Assembly (NCBI GenBank): GCA_900239685.1 | Contig: OENT01000127.1 | Coordinates: 124,001-188,000, forward strand | DNA: 64,000 bases | Source: Rotaria macrura | Lineage: Eukaryota > Rotifera > Eurotatoria > Philodinida > Philodinidae | Direction: 5' to 3' | In this document: positions 25,037-37,598 of the stretch, one piece after another | Position numbering within the stretch: the stretch's first letter is position 1 | Layout of the letters: every line of letters begins with the position of its first letter | Program-made: the position numbers and the translations under genes | The notes under the pieces: model-generated | Seen by the model: the letters and a program-made list of their open reading frames with translations, nothing else | Databases searched by the model: none | What the model was told of the DNA's origin: nothing

Positions 25037-26775
25037 TACTTAACCTACGACGATAAATATCTGAACTTCATTTCCGTGTGTGTGTGTGTTTGCTGTTTTG
25101 AAATGTAAATAAAAGATCTAGGTTCTTCACGGGATTTACTAAATAGAACGAGAGTAATTTCTGCCTAATCCAAATAAATTCATTTTTTCCACATTCTAAA
25201 TATTGACAATTCTATAATTTGAGATTAGCTTGAAAGCCGACTTTCCAATATTGTGTTTATTTGAATATAAAAAAACACGTCTTTCTGTGAAAGATCTTGA
25301 ATTAAATTCTTTTTCTAATGAAAATTCAATTACTCTGTTGCCTTCAAGAAACAATACCCAATTGACATGGACATGTCTGATTGTCGAATGATATTATTTC
25401 TTATACAAGTAAAAACGAAGCACTCCATTGATTCCATTGTTTAATGATTAAAATAATGCTTTTCCCCCACTCAAATGTATATTATAATCATCTATTGATC
25501 ATTTCATTCAAATTCTTTTATATCAATGAACATTGATTGTATATTATGTAACTGGATTATTATTCTCCATCGAATACAATGCGAATATATTTTAATATCG
25601 ATGCACTTTTTCGGTCTCATTCTGTCTTCAATATTCAAATATGTTGTGTGCCAAGCAACAATAATTGTTCTATATTCGCGACGTCACAACATTTAAGATA
25701 TAATTATATCTTCCTTTTCTTTATCACTCAATAGATCTATGTGTTATGGCGAAGAAACACAATACGAATGAGTATCATTGATATGATAGTATATTTCGAA
25801 AGACAATAAAGAGTAAAGAAATACTATAGATGCAGATTATTAACGCTTGCCTTTAAAAAAGGGTAAAGGAGAAAAAGAATAGAAGCCTAAACAAAGAACA
25901 TCTCATGTAGTACAATGATGATGAAGAACAAAAAGAAGAGAAAATGATTCTTCTTACTTTTCTATCCGTTTCGTCTTTCGTTTCTTCGTTGTATGAGTGA
26001 GCGTGTGCGTAGACCGCCAACATCAACAAAGATTTTCACCTTGAACATACATCGATTGTCATCCTTAACATACATAGAAGTAAGCACGAGAAATGTTCTT
26101 AGGTCGTACAAGCCGTTGCAGTGATTTAATCAATCCTTGATAAGATTATGGTTCTATAATTTTCAAACATTGTCGTCTGAAAAAGTTCATTTATCTATCT
26201 AAACAACATTATCATTCTCTTGAAAAGGTCAGAATTAAAAACGACCTCTATTAATTTTTCATTCCGATTCGTTGGCTGACCACATGCATACAAATACATA
26301 AACACACACACATATATATATATATATATTTATATGTATACGTATAAATGTTGTAGTACTGTGGAGTATGTATATACAAAAAAAATAAAGCGACCGCATT
26401 GATTTGAATGAATCGTTTTATTCATTCATCTTGTCTCCTCCTCCGCAGGTCATCAGTAAAGTAGCAAGAAAGAAAAAGAGTGCTCATTTTCTTTCGTTCC
26501 TTTCTTTTTGTTCATACCATCTCATATTTATTTGAATATACCACCACCAAAACGGCAATCGAGGTCCTTTTCAATGTTTATTAACAGTAAATTTAGAGGT
26601 AAGCATACCTCGAAGAATTATTATCAAATATTGAATGACCATACAAATTTTTCTCTTTTTCTCCTTTTCACTTTATATAAATGATCGATTAGTTTATTCA
26701 TAAGCATAAAAAGTCATGGGAACATTGTCAGATGTATGAACTATTATTCATTTTTCCCCTTTTCAGCTTTAGTAA
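25037..26775. other. Intergenic region with microsatellites
   Basis: No coding exon recognised. It contains a TG run near 25076-25089 and a CA followed by TA run near 26301-26330. A pyrimidine-rich 3' splice-like sequence (CCCCTTTTCAG, ending near 26766) directly precedes the Rho gene start. Confidence 0.5.
26301..26330. repeat. Compound (CA)n(TA)n microsatellite
   Basis: An ACACAC run passes directly into TATATA. A near-identical compound repeat occurs at about 31064-31093. Confidence 0.8.
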
Positions 26776-27809
26776 ATGCCAAAATCAAACTCGAACAAGT
26801 ATAGATCAGCGACAACTGCATCGATGATCGAAGAAATTAAAGTTGTTGTTGTTGGTAAGAGTCTTGCAAGAAGTAGTTACAATTTATCATAAATCTTTGC
26901 TTATAATCTTACAGGTGACGGTTATACAGGCAAAGTGAGACATGACATCAATCGATTCAGATGAACAAAGAAATTCTCTTTTAGACAACATTATGTATTG
27001 TTTATAAAGATGGAGAGTATCCACAAGATCCTTATGTACCAACTATATTTGAGAATTATGCAGGTTAATAGATAAGAGAAAAGATATTTTCGTGCATGTC
27101 GTCAATTATTTCAATATTTTAGCAACAGTGACATTAAACAATCGTAAATATATTCTCAATTTATTTGACAGTGCTGGACAAGTGAATAAAACGAATTCTA
27201 TTTTCTTTTAATATATTTTTTGGAAAAGAAACAAACTTTTATTCGTAGGAAGAATATGATCAACTTCGTATAATGGCCTATCCAAATACTGATGTGTTCA
27301 TACTTTGTTTTTCAGTAGTCGATCCAGATAGTTATTCTAATATATTGAGTAAATGGATACCGGAATTGAATCGTAATTATAAATGTTCTTTGCTGAAAAA
27401 TTTCATTGATCGAAATTCCATTTTAGGTTATGCACCTCGTGTTCCAATCATTCTTGTTGGAACAAAACTTGATTTACGTAATGATCCGTCAACGCTTGAT
27501 CAATTGGCAGAAAAAAATCAAAGACCAATAGGTCAATCTCAAGGAGAATATCTAGCACATGTTTGCTCAGCTAAAGCATATTTAGAATGTTCATCCATGC
27601 TTAATTTTAATGTAAGAAATGTATTTGAACAAGCAATAGAACTTCATAATGCTTATGAAGAACGATATCGTCATGGTCTAACTCATGGACGACGTATATT
27701 ATCTGATAAACTACAAGCATGTTCGTGGTTCAGTACATTATTCTGTTGTACAGCAGATTCGAAGAAAAAATCACATAGAAAAAAGGAGCATGATTGTTAT
27801 ACAGTGTAA
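26776..27809 (+). CDS. Divergent Rho-family small GTPase
   Basis: Five exons (26776-26854, 26915-26934, 26985-27063, 27123-27181, 27249-27809) encode 265 residues, longer than the usual 190-200. GTPase motifs are in order: P-loop GDGYTGKT (residues 27-34), effector/switch I VPTIFENY with Thr53, DSAGQE (75-80), GTKLD for guanine specificity, and ECSS near the base-contact loop. Switch I places it in the Rho family. The C-terminus is basic, with Cys residues and a CYTV CAAX-type ending, so prenylation and membrane attachment are expected. Oddities: Tyr-Thr replaces the Ala-Val normally in the Rho P-loop; an insertion of about 17 residues precedes the TKLD strand; and the second exon is only 20 nt. 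A second ATG at codon 17 would give a more typical N-terminus, so the true start is uncertain. AATAAA lies at 27987. Confidence 0.85.
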
Positions 27810-30800
27810 AATAAGATTTGTATTGATATGTGCAATGGGCACAGTTTAACTGTGATGATTAAATATGTATATTATTCCATTTGTTTTGTGGTTTCGTTAG
27901 ATCTATTTAAAGTGAAATGAATTGTACTTTTTTTTCACATTTTCTTTTTGATGTATACATATTTATGTTTTGAAAATACATTCTTCAATAAAGAAATGTT
28001 TTTATATAGATAAGAGGTTTTTAGTAATGATCAGACATATTTATTTAGTATTAGATAAGTCGAATCAATGTGCTTAGTGAGCTTTTTCGTTTTCGTTTTC
28101 TTTTCATTTTATGAAATTCGATGATTTGTTTAACTTTTTACTCCTGGCATTTATCGACTAAAGTTAATACTCAATCAATAGTTAAAATCAGTGTTTGTGA
28201 TGGCATTGAAATTATTATATCCGAATGATCTTATTCATTACAAGGTTACTGAATCGATGATTCGCAATCGATTCGTCCTTACGAACCTTTAAGTTTGTTT
28301 TCTTATCTTTAGTTTAACTTCTTTACACGTCTTTTCACAGTTCTATTCTTATTGTAAGCGTACACAGCTAACACCTTACGTAATATGAATTATGTTTGTT
28401 TCGTGTGTTTTTTGAAAAATCATTCATTTCGAGGCATCATTGATAACTGTACTTCCATTTCGACAAAGTTGACTACTGTTTGATTGAAAATCTAAAGTAA
28501 TTCATTGAGGCATATTGAAAATATCGATCGGATCTTCGAATCAATCAAAAGGAGACTGTGGAGTTCAACGGCTTCTCTACACAGTTACATATTTTTTACC
28601 AAACTTTTATTAATAGAATAGTGTATAGAAAAGAAAGTTGAATGGGGAAATTTTCAGTATATGAGTTTATTGCACAATGCCTAAAATATTATGAAAATTT
28701 CATATCTCTTTGCGCATAAGTAATCATGGAAAACTAATTTTTTCCCGTTCCTAGCTCTAAAATTTAATTGTGTTTTTCAACATTGAATCTGTCCCGCATG
28801 TCAAAAATCAATTCGCTCATTTTTTGTCATTTTGTCAATAAAACTTCTACCAACTGACAAAACCAGTTAGTTCGCCCTCGTATTTTGTCAAGCAACAACA
28901 TTGAAAACCTTCAATCACTATCAAATTTGATCGTCGATAATAAAGAAATACGAGTATAGTTTCTCAAAGTTTTCTCATAGTGAAAAAACTAAAACATGAT
29001 ATTATTTATTATTTGCATACATTATTAGCAACTTTTTGATAGCTAAGGTAAAATATGCATATTGCTTGTGTAACCATGGCGTCTATCGTCATTTATAAGC
29101 TATACATATATATGAGTAACTTGCGACTTTTTGGTTCCGTTCATGTTGTAGTAATATTTCTCTAATAAATTTTGTTTCTCTTAATCGATTCGAACAATTT
29201 TTCTGCACATAATGGCAACGGATATGCTCCACTGGCATACAGAATTTCAGCACTGTATCTTATACCAGTGCTCAGTTATAAGAGAGATATGACAAATAAA
29301 TGTTCATTTTTAATGACACAACAAGACAAACGAATTTTTTGGCTATAAAAAGCCAGAGAAAAAAGATTCTATTAGACTGTTTTCTACACCGTTCAATGCT
29401 CTTTCGAAATATATAATCGAGTTGAATGTAATGATTTGTTCTTTCCCTCGTCTAAAGTTCTGTCATTGAAATAGCTAGTGATGTGCTGAGTATACTCAAT
29501 GAAAGATAACTCTTTAAGACACAAAGCTATCAGAAAAAACTGTACATTATCAAATTTATTTCTAACTTAAAATAACAAGACTTTTTGAAAACAATGTCTC
29601 GATACTCATTTTTTAGAGTGACGGTCTGAAAATTGAATCGTTTATAACTCTTTAATAAATTATTCGATTCGGCTCAAATTTTCAGAGTAGACATATAACA
29701 GCAAACTGTGTAAATGATAAAAATTTCAGCTCTTGATCTTTTTCTATTCGGGAGAAATTTACATTATACTAAACAAAACGAGCAGTGACGATTTTTTCTG
29801 GATGTTTTCAGTTTTATATGAACAACCTAAATGTTAAATTTATATATATGCAGGTATTCATGCTGAATCTAATGAACACGTCTATGAGTGTTTTACACAA
29901 AAATAAATAAATAAAATAGTGAACTCTATTGAAAAATGAAGCGTTTATACCCACCGCAAGAGAAAAAAATTGAATTTTCTGAGAATTCTCTTTCAAAGAA
30001 AAGAATTAAACTTTTTCAATACAATTATTCTTATAGAGCTCGCTGAGATCTCTCAAACCATGTAAAAATATATTAAAAAAAGAATTTTGCGCGATTTTCG
30101 AGTTACGTACACCTTAAGTAGAAGAATCACGAATTATTACAACTCATATCTTCCTTAATAATCAAAAAAGTGTTGGAGAATTTTTGCTGTATACAGCAGA
30201 CACAGAGTATAATAAAATACACTACTTAATAGTTGTTTGGGTTCACTTTCAATTTTTTCCGTCAATTACACCAAAAAGTTGCGATTCACTCATATATATC
30301 TATATATATGTATTTATATCAACCATTTATGATTAGAGAATACTTAATATGTTGGAGCAGTGTCAATATTTTTCATCACTGATATCGTTAACTATTCCTA
30401 TGATATTACACGTTTTGTTTTTACCTTTTAACTTTAATACACCCTCACCTATAGTGTAACATGGATTGTCATGAAATTAATAATGGGGTATGTTTGTTCT
30501 TGAAATTTACGTGTCAATCATAGACAAGGAGAAATTTCACTTTTGTACTAGTGTGAATTTCTAGTAGAATTCGATCTTTTGTTTTCGATATTCATTCTCT
30601 AACTTCTATCGCATGTTACTGATTCGTAAGTTGAGTGAAAATGCATGATTTCATCCTGTATTGATTAGTATTTATTTCAGGGTGGCTAGACTAGAGGTTA
30701 TACTAGATCTGCGTGTGTGTGTGCTCTAGTACTCCCTTTGTTGTTACTTCTCTTTTGTCCCCGTTAAATAACTTGTAGTGATTCTGAACATTTATAAGTA

Positions 30801-31401
30801 CAATATATGTTTTGCCTACACATGTGAGTCTTCTAGAGATACTCATAGTTGACTTTTTCTTACTAGAAAGTTGCTAAAAAGAAACGAACATATTATCATC
30901 GTGTGTATCCATATTAGTCGACGTTATTCAAGTTATGAATAGTAATTTCAAGATTATTAAACTTTTGATCTAAGTTAGTTATTTTAAAAATCTATCTTCT
31001 GCTTCAAAATATTTTCTGATTTAAATGATAAAATACTGTATTGTGTTCTACTCTCAAATTATACGCACACACACACACATATATATATATATACATGCTT
31101 TATATAACAGAATTCTCTATTTTGACCAATTGGTCATCTTCGATAAAATGCTGTGGATGCAGATATAGTTTTCTTTCTTCTCGCATGCGAATCAAAAGCC
31201 GTCCACATCAATTGTTATTCAGCATGGTCATATGGTCGTTGTTATTCTTAACTCAATAATTAGTCGACATTTAACGTATTAACTGAACAATACAATTGTT
31301 TAAAAAGAATGAATATGAATTCTGACATTTATACGTGTATAAAACAGAATACTTTTAGTTGTATTTATTCTCAAATCAGTAATCAGAAAAAATATGTGTG
31401 T
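27810..31401. other. Intergenic region between convergent genes (3.6 kb)
   Basis: Lies between the Rho gene (+) and the CARD-TPR gene (-), which converge. It contains the Rho poly(A) signal (27987) and, near its right end, TTTATT at 31364-31369, an AATAAA on the - strand positioned for the CARD-TPR gene. No coding exon recognised. A compound CA/TA microsatellite sits at about 31064-31093. Confidence 0.5.
31364..31369 (-). terminator. Poly(A) signal of the CARD-TPR gene
   Basis: AATAAA on the - strand about 33 nt beyond the stop codon at 31402. Confidence 0.55.
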
Positions 31402-34400
31402 TCAAGCTTCTTGATGAGTTTTCGTAATTGTCATCGGTATTGAGACTCGAGTTTTAGCTCTTAATTGTGTATGCATTAATGCATGAACACGATCGGTTGT
31501 TTCTTGAAATTTTGTCGAGTCATGAAGAAATTGATGCAATGTTCGTGTTGGTTCTTGATGAACCAAGCTCATCAAATCAGCTGGCTTCACATTTGAACGT
31601 CGCCATTCGTACAATTCAGCACGAACTTTCTCTGCTGCATTATGGGTTACGGCAGGTGATATAGGATACTCTTGTTCCTCGCTGTGTTTTTCAAGATGAT
31701 CATAACATTCAATAAGACTTTCAAGGACCATATTTATCCAGCGAAATGATTGAGATTTTGTATCTGCCGAAAAAGAGACAATCTATTATTAAATTAATTG
31801 AACGAAAAATTTTACCTAACAATGATGAAATACTTTGAAAAAGTGTTAAAGCGTCTGTATAATTTCTTTGTTGTTTATATATTAAACCTAAACTTGCTTT
31901 TGTCACCAGAAAATGGAAACTATTTGGTGGTAAACAAAGTTTATATATTTGTAAACATATGTTTAGTTGTTGTTCAGCTTCAGTATACCTCAAAGAAAAG
32001 AAATTCACAACGAAACCTCATGGCAACATGAAACATGATTAAAGGTCGATTTACATTTTTTTGCTCAGATATGTTGCAGATCGAAGTCGATGAACTTGTG
32101 CTACTTTGAAACTCATCGTTCCAAATAAATCTTTCGCAACAGCGAGACAATCATCAAGTAATTCCATAGCATCATCGAAATAATTATCTTTATATTCAGT
32201 GGGATCAGATGAAGCTCGTGCTTGTAATGCATGAGCGAGACTCATTTTAAAAGGAAATAAACGAACACTATCATGAACACCGAACCAATCTTGTGCAATG
32301 CGAAAAGCTTCGTTAGCATGATGAAGATAAGGTATTTGTGTCGAATCACCTGACTTGTTCTCAGATAAAACATCTTGAGCATTACGACGAGGATAACTTG
32401 TTGAAGCAAGAGTAATTAAACTTTTTGACACAGCTCGATGTGAATGAGCAACTACTAATGATTCATAACCATAAATTGTTCGAGCTCGATCAAATGTATA
32501 CTAGAAAAAAGATTCGTATCGATTGGATTTGAATCTTTTCTTACGAGAAATATGTCGATCTATGATGTACCTGTGCTAATTCAACAGTACTTGTATCTTG
32601 AATGAATTCATTTGAATATTGCACAAGTTGTTGAAGTGCATAGACATATTTTGGACTATTTCTACCGCAATATTTTCTATGATGAAAATCAAAATTCATA
32701 ATTATTTAATCAAAGTTTTCAGCAGAGTTCATTTTTGTTTCCGGGGATGTGTCTGTTGAAAAGAACTATTTGAATTACCATTACGAAAGTATTTTTTAAA
32801 TATTTTTCTAATGATATTGAAGTTTGAGAATAAAAAGAGAGCAGATTGATCACTGTAAATTGAAATATAAATTACTCAAAATACTCAGTTCTCTTAACTT
32901 CCATGTTTATCGGAACTTTCATTTTTATCTTATTCTATTTATATATAGTTTGAAAGAAAATCGAGTGTATCTGCTTTTTCAACATATCAGATTTAACTTT
33001 TGAGAAAAACCAATGTTTCCAATGTGTAAATAACACATATTGAACTTGAATTTGTTTCACAAGATCCTGATCCATATAAATTTGGTATAAAATGAAACGA
33101 ATATCATATTCAGATAAATTCAAAATGTTCACATCAATAACTTCTTCAGGCTATACTCAAGTTTCATTTTCCTTTGATTCTTTAACTTCATGTGAAGAAT
33201 ACGTCGGCATTATCGAAATTAATCGAGACAATATTTAATGATCAAAATTCGATGATTGTCAGTTTAAATATGGAGTATACTGCTCGGTGAAATTCTTTCT
33301 ATTTATTTCGACAATAAGATTCGTCTGTGTGAAACTTGTCATTTCGATTGTCAAAACGTTTCTATATGAGCTTTCATTGAAGATGGATTGTTGTTATATG
33401 AGAATATATAATCGATTTTCTCATAAAACAAATCATATTTGGAAAAAAAATACGCATGACTTCTTTTTGCTAAGATTGAGACGAACAAAATCAATAGAAA
33501 AACAAATGAAACTAATAGTCAAAGTCGTTTTGAATATTAATTAGTGAAACACGATGTATTTCTTTCTCATTGATTTATTCCAGAGAGAATCGCTGTAATC
33601 TATTTAGATTGAGATATATTTATTGAATACTTCTATTTTTGAATAATCGAGAAATTCAATAAGGAAGAAGCTCATGTTTTCTTCTGATAGTATAGATATA
33701 CGGGTTTCGACCGTGTATAAAAAAATCTATTAGAATCTAAAACGATAAATCGAAGTTTCAACGAGCATACTTTGACTGTGATCTACTCAAGTTTCGTAGA
33801 CGAACTCTATTCAATTCAGCTCCCACACGAGTTGCAGAAATCTATGATTCGTAGAAGTACTCCTTGAGATCACCCTTATATTTGGAGTCTATTGATAACA
33901 ATCTCATTCGATGCTTACGCTGCATGTTGCACAGCCATTACAGCTGTTGCTTGCGCTTTATTCATAATCCATTTCGATGTTAATCCCTGTGCAAGCGAGC
34001 AAAGTAGGTCAATAACTAACAAATGATCACTTTTATCCGCTGATTTGAGACCTCTACATTTTCAGAATAGAAAAAACATATGAGTAAACATTTGAGAAAA
34101 TATGAAAAACTACTTGTAGCAATATTGAATAGACGCATCAAAGTTAGCATCTTCATATGCTGTTTGAGATGCTGCAAGACATAGCCATGCTTGATCCTCG
34201 CTGCTAATTTCTTTGTTTGAAAAAAAGTGTCATAAAATGAAAATATAACATGATCTAATCTAGAGTAAATTGTATTTACCCATGTTAGTTGCTTTAAGAT
34301 TTTCAGAAATTTCATTCGCTGCCTCAATTCTAGCCCATGCTTCTTTGATTTCTATACTTTGATTGTGAACCTGAATAAGTGAACAACATGCACGAAACAA

Positions 34401-37400
34401 ATAGGACCAAATTGTTTGTTGCGGTTGATGTTGTAGTTTAACTTGTTTCGTTAATGATTGTACGATGCGTTCGATAATTTTTCGACTTAGTTCATATCGT
34501 CCGTAACCATATAGAAAATCGTACAATCGAAAACCTTTCTCTATTATTTTGAGTAGACCATCTTGTTTATCAAGCGAAATAATAAATGATTGAAAAAATT
34601 GTTGATCGAAATGAATACCATAGATTGATGATAATGCAATAAAATATTTGTAAAAATAATGATACTGATCAGCTTTCGAAAGGATTGTATCAACGATTTC
34701 TGTATCAAATGTGCATTGGCCAGCAAGTGAATTTTCTTGTTTCATCAAATTATTAATTAGTTCAAGACGACGCATATCGTCATATGCTTGATATTCAATT
34801 TTAAGTTGTTCTTGATCGTATGACTGATTTGAATGAGATAATTGATCAAACAAATGTTCAGGAATCTAAATATTTTGTTGTTAACTCATGAGTTGAAGAT
34901 AAAATCACTTCTTTACTTCTAAAGTACACTGCTTGACGACTTCTTAGAATATATTGAAACTTTCAGGATAAATAAATTCTCAAAAGTAGAATCAAAGTTA
35001 TCTTCTATGATACACCACTCAGATTGAGTTAAATTTATCGTTCTTTCTAAGTTAAATCTCGTCAAAGTTTCAGAAAATAAGCACCAAATGCTGCTAGTAT
35101 AAGATGTTTCTGTGTGATTGGACTGTGAAACACAGTAAAACTATTACTGCTTATCACGAACACACGATCTAGTGTGATTCATCGGCTAATCTAACTTTTT
35201 CATCAAATTGCTTTACTCTAAATTCTCATGTATCATAGAAAAAAAGTAGTTTACACATGTTCATGAAATGTCATTGGTATTTTTACACAGAATCATCGAA
35301 CATTATGAAACTGGACTCTCAATTCGTACTATTTCTAAAGCCTATCTGACGTGATCAATGTGAAAAAGTACCGGAGGAGAACGTCTTTATATTTTTACTC
35401 CTAGATACTGTGAGGTTACTACATTTTTAGATCATGCTTCGCAAAAAACGGTATGCAAACGTAACTTTTCCTTAGAAAATTAAACTTTTTGAGAGAACTA
35501 GAAAAATAGAATTTCTTTTACATGTCACGTCGTCATTTGACGATTCCCTTAAATTTTGATAATTCATTTTCATTAAAAAAATATTCAATGAAATTTATTT
35601 TAAATAATTCAAGTACACTTCTTCTCAAGTTCGTCGTTATTCATGAGAAGTATTTTTCAACATTGACGAATACATGAGACAACGTATTTCTATTGGATAG
35701 TGTGTTTAGACTTAAGTATGAACGTTTTTCTATACATGTTCACTAGCACGAGTGATTCGTTATCGTTTTCGACTTTGGACTATTCACGAAACATACACTT
35801 TCGTATTGTGACTATTAAGCTGATGTTTGTTTAGATACGGGATTCTTGACAGAAATACCTCCGTCTCTTAAGAGGATCTATCGTTTGAATCATGATACTT
35901 CTACAAGTATAAACTACTAAAATTCATTTACTATCACTTCTGCAGTTGTGATGTTTACTATCAAAAGTCATGAGTTCATGAGATCTGTTGTGTTGAGTTT
36001 AAAAGAATTAAAAGAAAAAATTTTTCGATCTTATTGCGACTCTCCTAGTACTTCACTGGTATTCATTTGCGAAACTATTTTTGTTACCCTATTCAAGATA
36101 GTCACTATCTTGATCGTATGTGATGAAATGATGAAAAGAAAATAACGATTTCTATAAAAATGGAATACGTATGAAGACACTTCATTCCTTATTTATTGAT
36201 TTCTCGACATGTTAAAAGCTCATTAATTAGATATATCTAATTATAAAAAGAGTATTTACATATAGTGTTTTTCGAATAAATAAAATGCTTTATCTCAAAG
36301 AAAGTATGAGATGACATATGATTGTAGCAAAATTTCTTCCCGTTGAACTGTGAAGACACGAACAAAAGAAATAATGAACGAGTCTTCTAAGTTCATTAAA
36401 TTTTCTTCTACGGCTCTAAGATATCCATAATCAGATACGCAAGTATTATATATCTGTTGACTGTATTTCTCTCTTCTATTACTAAGTCAATAATAGACAT
36501 AAATGAAAAAAAATCAACGAAAAAATTCGAAAGTCGAGAGTTAGTCATTATGAAAAAACTCATTGCTCAGCTAAGGATTAACATAAATGTTGAATATAAA
36601 GACTGGCACATATTACTAAAAAGTAGTCGAAAGTCTCGAAAAGCCCTGATTTCTTCGTATTGACCTTATATTGAGTAAATTCAATCAATTATCTCGCATT
36701 GAAAATATATCGTATTTCAAACAATTCGTCATGTGATTCTACCATGATTTCATGTAAAATATGAGATAATTACAAGTGGATGAAATTAAGCGAGAGAAAA
36801 GAATGAAATATCGATCTTCTCAAGGTCAAAACATCGACAGAAGAACTTTTGTTTTCATGATCGATTCATAATATCGACAGAGCAGATTTGTTGAAGAAAA
36901 ACGAATCATACGACAAATTGTTGTATTCATATTCATTCGAGAACGAAGAGAAACTGTAGAATGATTGAAACGCCTTAAATTAAACAACTATTTTCTTGAT
37001 ATACCTGTGATAGATAAGTAAGATTGTTGATAACTTTTTGAAAGCTTCCTTGAATAAAAATTTTACTCATTTCATATTTATCGAATTCAATTTTCGTTGT
37101 TTGTTCTTGGTTGTGTTTCGCATGAAAACTTGATTGTTGGTCATCAAGCTGTTTAGGCTCGGATGGACGAAGTAAATCTCTATTGACATTATCACGAAAT
37201 TCATTCGAACGTTGAACATTTGTTTTATCAGCAAATGCTTCTGATGCGTTTTGTGCAAAAGTTGGTATACGTATGACTGTATTATCAAGTGCGGTTATAA
37301 CATCACCATAAAGGGAGGAATTTTCTAGTAAAACACCACGAAATATAATATACCAATTGGCTGTTCGTTCGCCACGTTCAACATCATTCCCGATTGGTGC

Positions 37401-37598
37401 TGGCGTTAGAAGACAATCAATCAAACGACGTGCACGATCAATGCGAGATGTACCTTGATTAATATATTGTACATCACGATTAACAGATAGTATACGAGCA
37501 CGAATAAGTTTCGGTAAAACTTCTTGAACATCGAGTTGCTGAATTAAGGCGATACGATTGACACGCAAACGAGTAGCATTCGCACTATCACGATCCAT
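31402..37598 (-). CDS. CARD domain fused to APPBP2-like TPR protein
   Basis: Eight exons (37598-37005, 34865-34280, 34210-34114, 34053-33919, 32676-32571, 32500-32055, 31988-31816, 31763-31402) close in phase to 832 residues. Residues of about 8-105 form a CARD: RLRVNRIALIQQL, then EVLPKLIRARILS, then a DRARRLIDCLL helix and an IFRGVLLENS segment, the six-helix death-fold pattern. The rest follows the order of APPBP2: an N-terminal helix ending in PEHLFDQL, a GYGRYELSRKIIE region, then TPR helices such as AYEDANFDASIQYCYKGLK, a KYCGRNSPKYVYAL block, and YTEAEQQLNICLQIY. APPBP2 is a TPR substrate receptor of CUL2 ubiquitin ligases and also binds the APP tail. CARDs mediate homotypic assembly in apoptosis and immunity. 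The first intron (2.1 kb, phase 0) separates the CARD exon from the TPR exons. The end of the CARD exon already carries APPBP2-like sequence, which favours a real fusion over two genes. Confidence 0.75.

Noticed and set aside
31467..31664. Open frame on the + strand inside the CARD-TPR gene
   Set aside because: It is antisense to a confirmed coding exon and has no family features.
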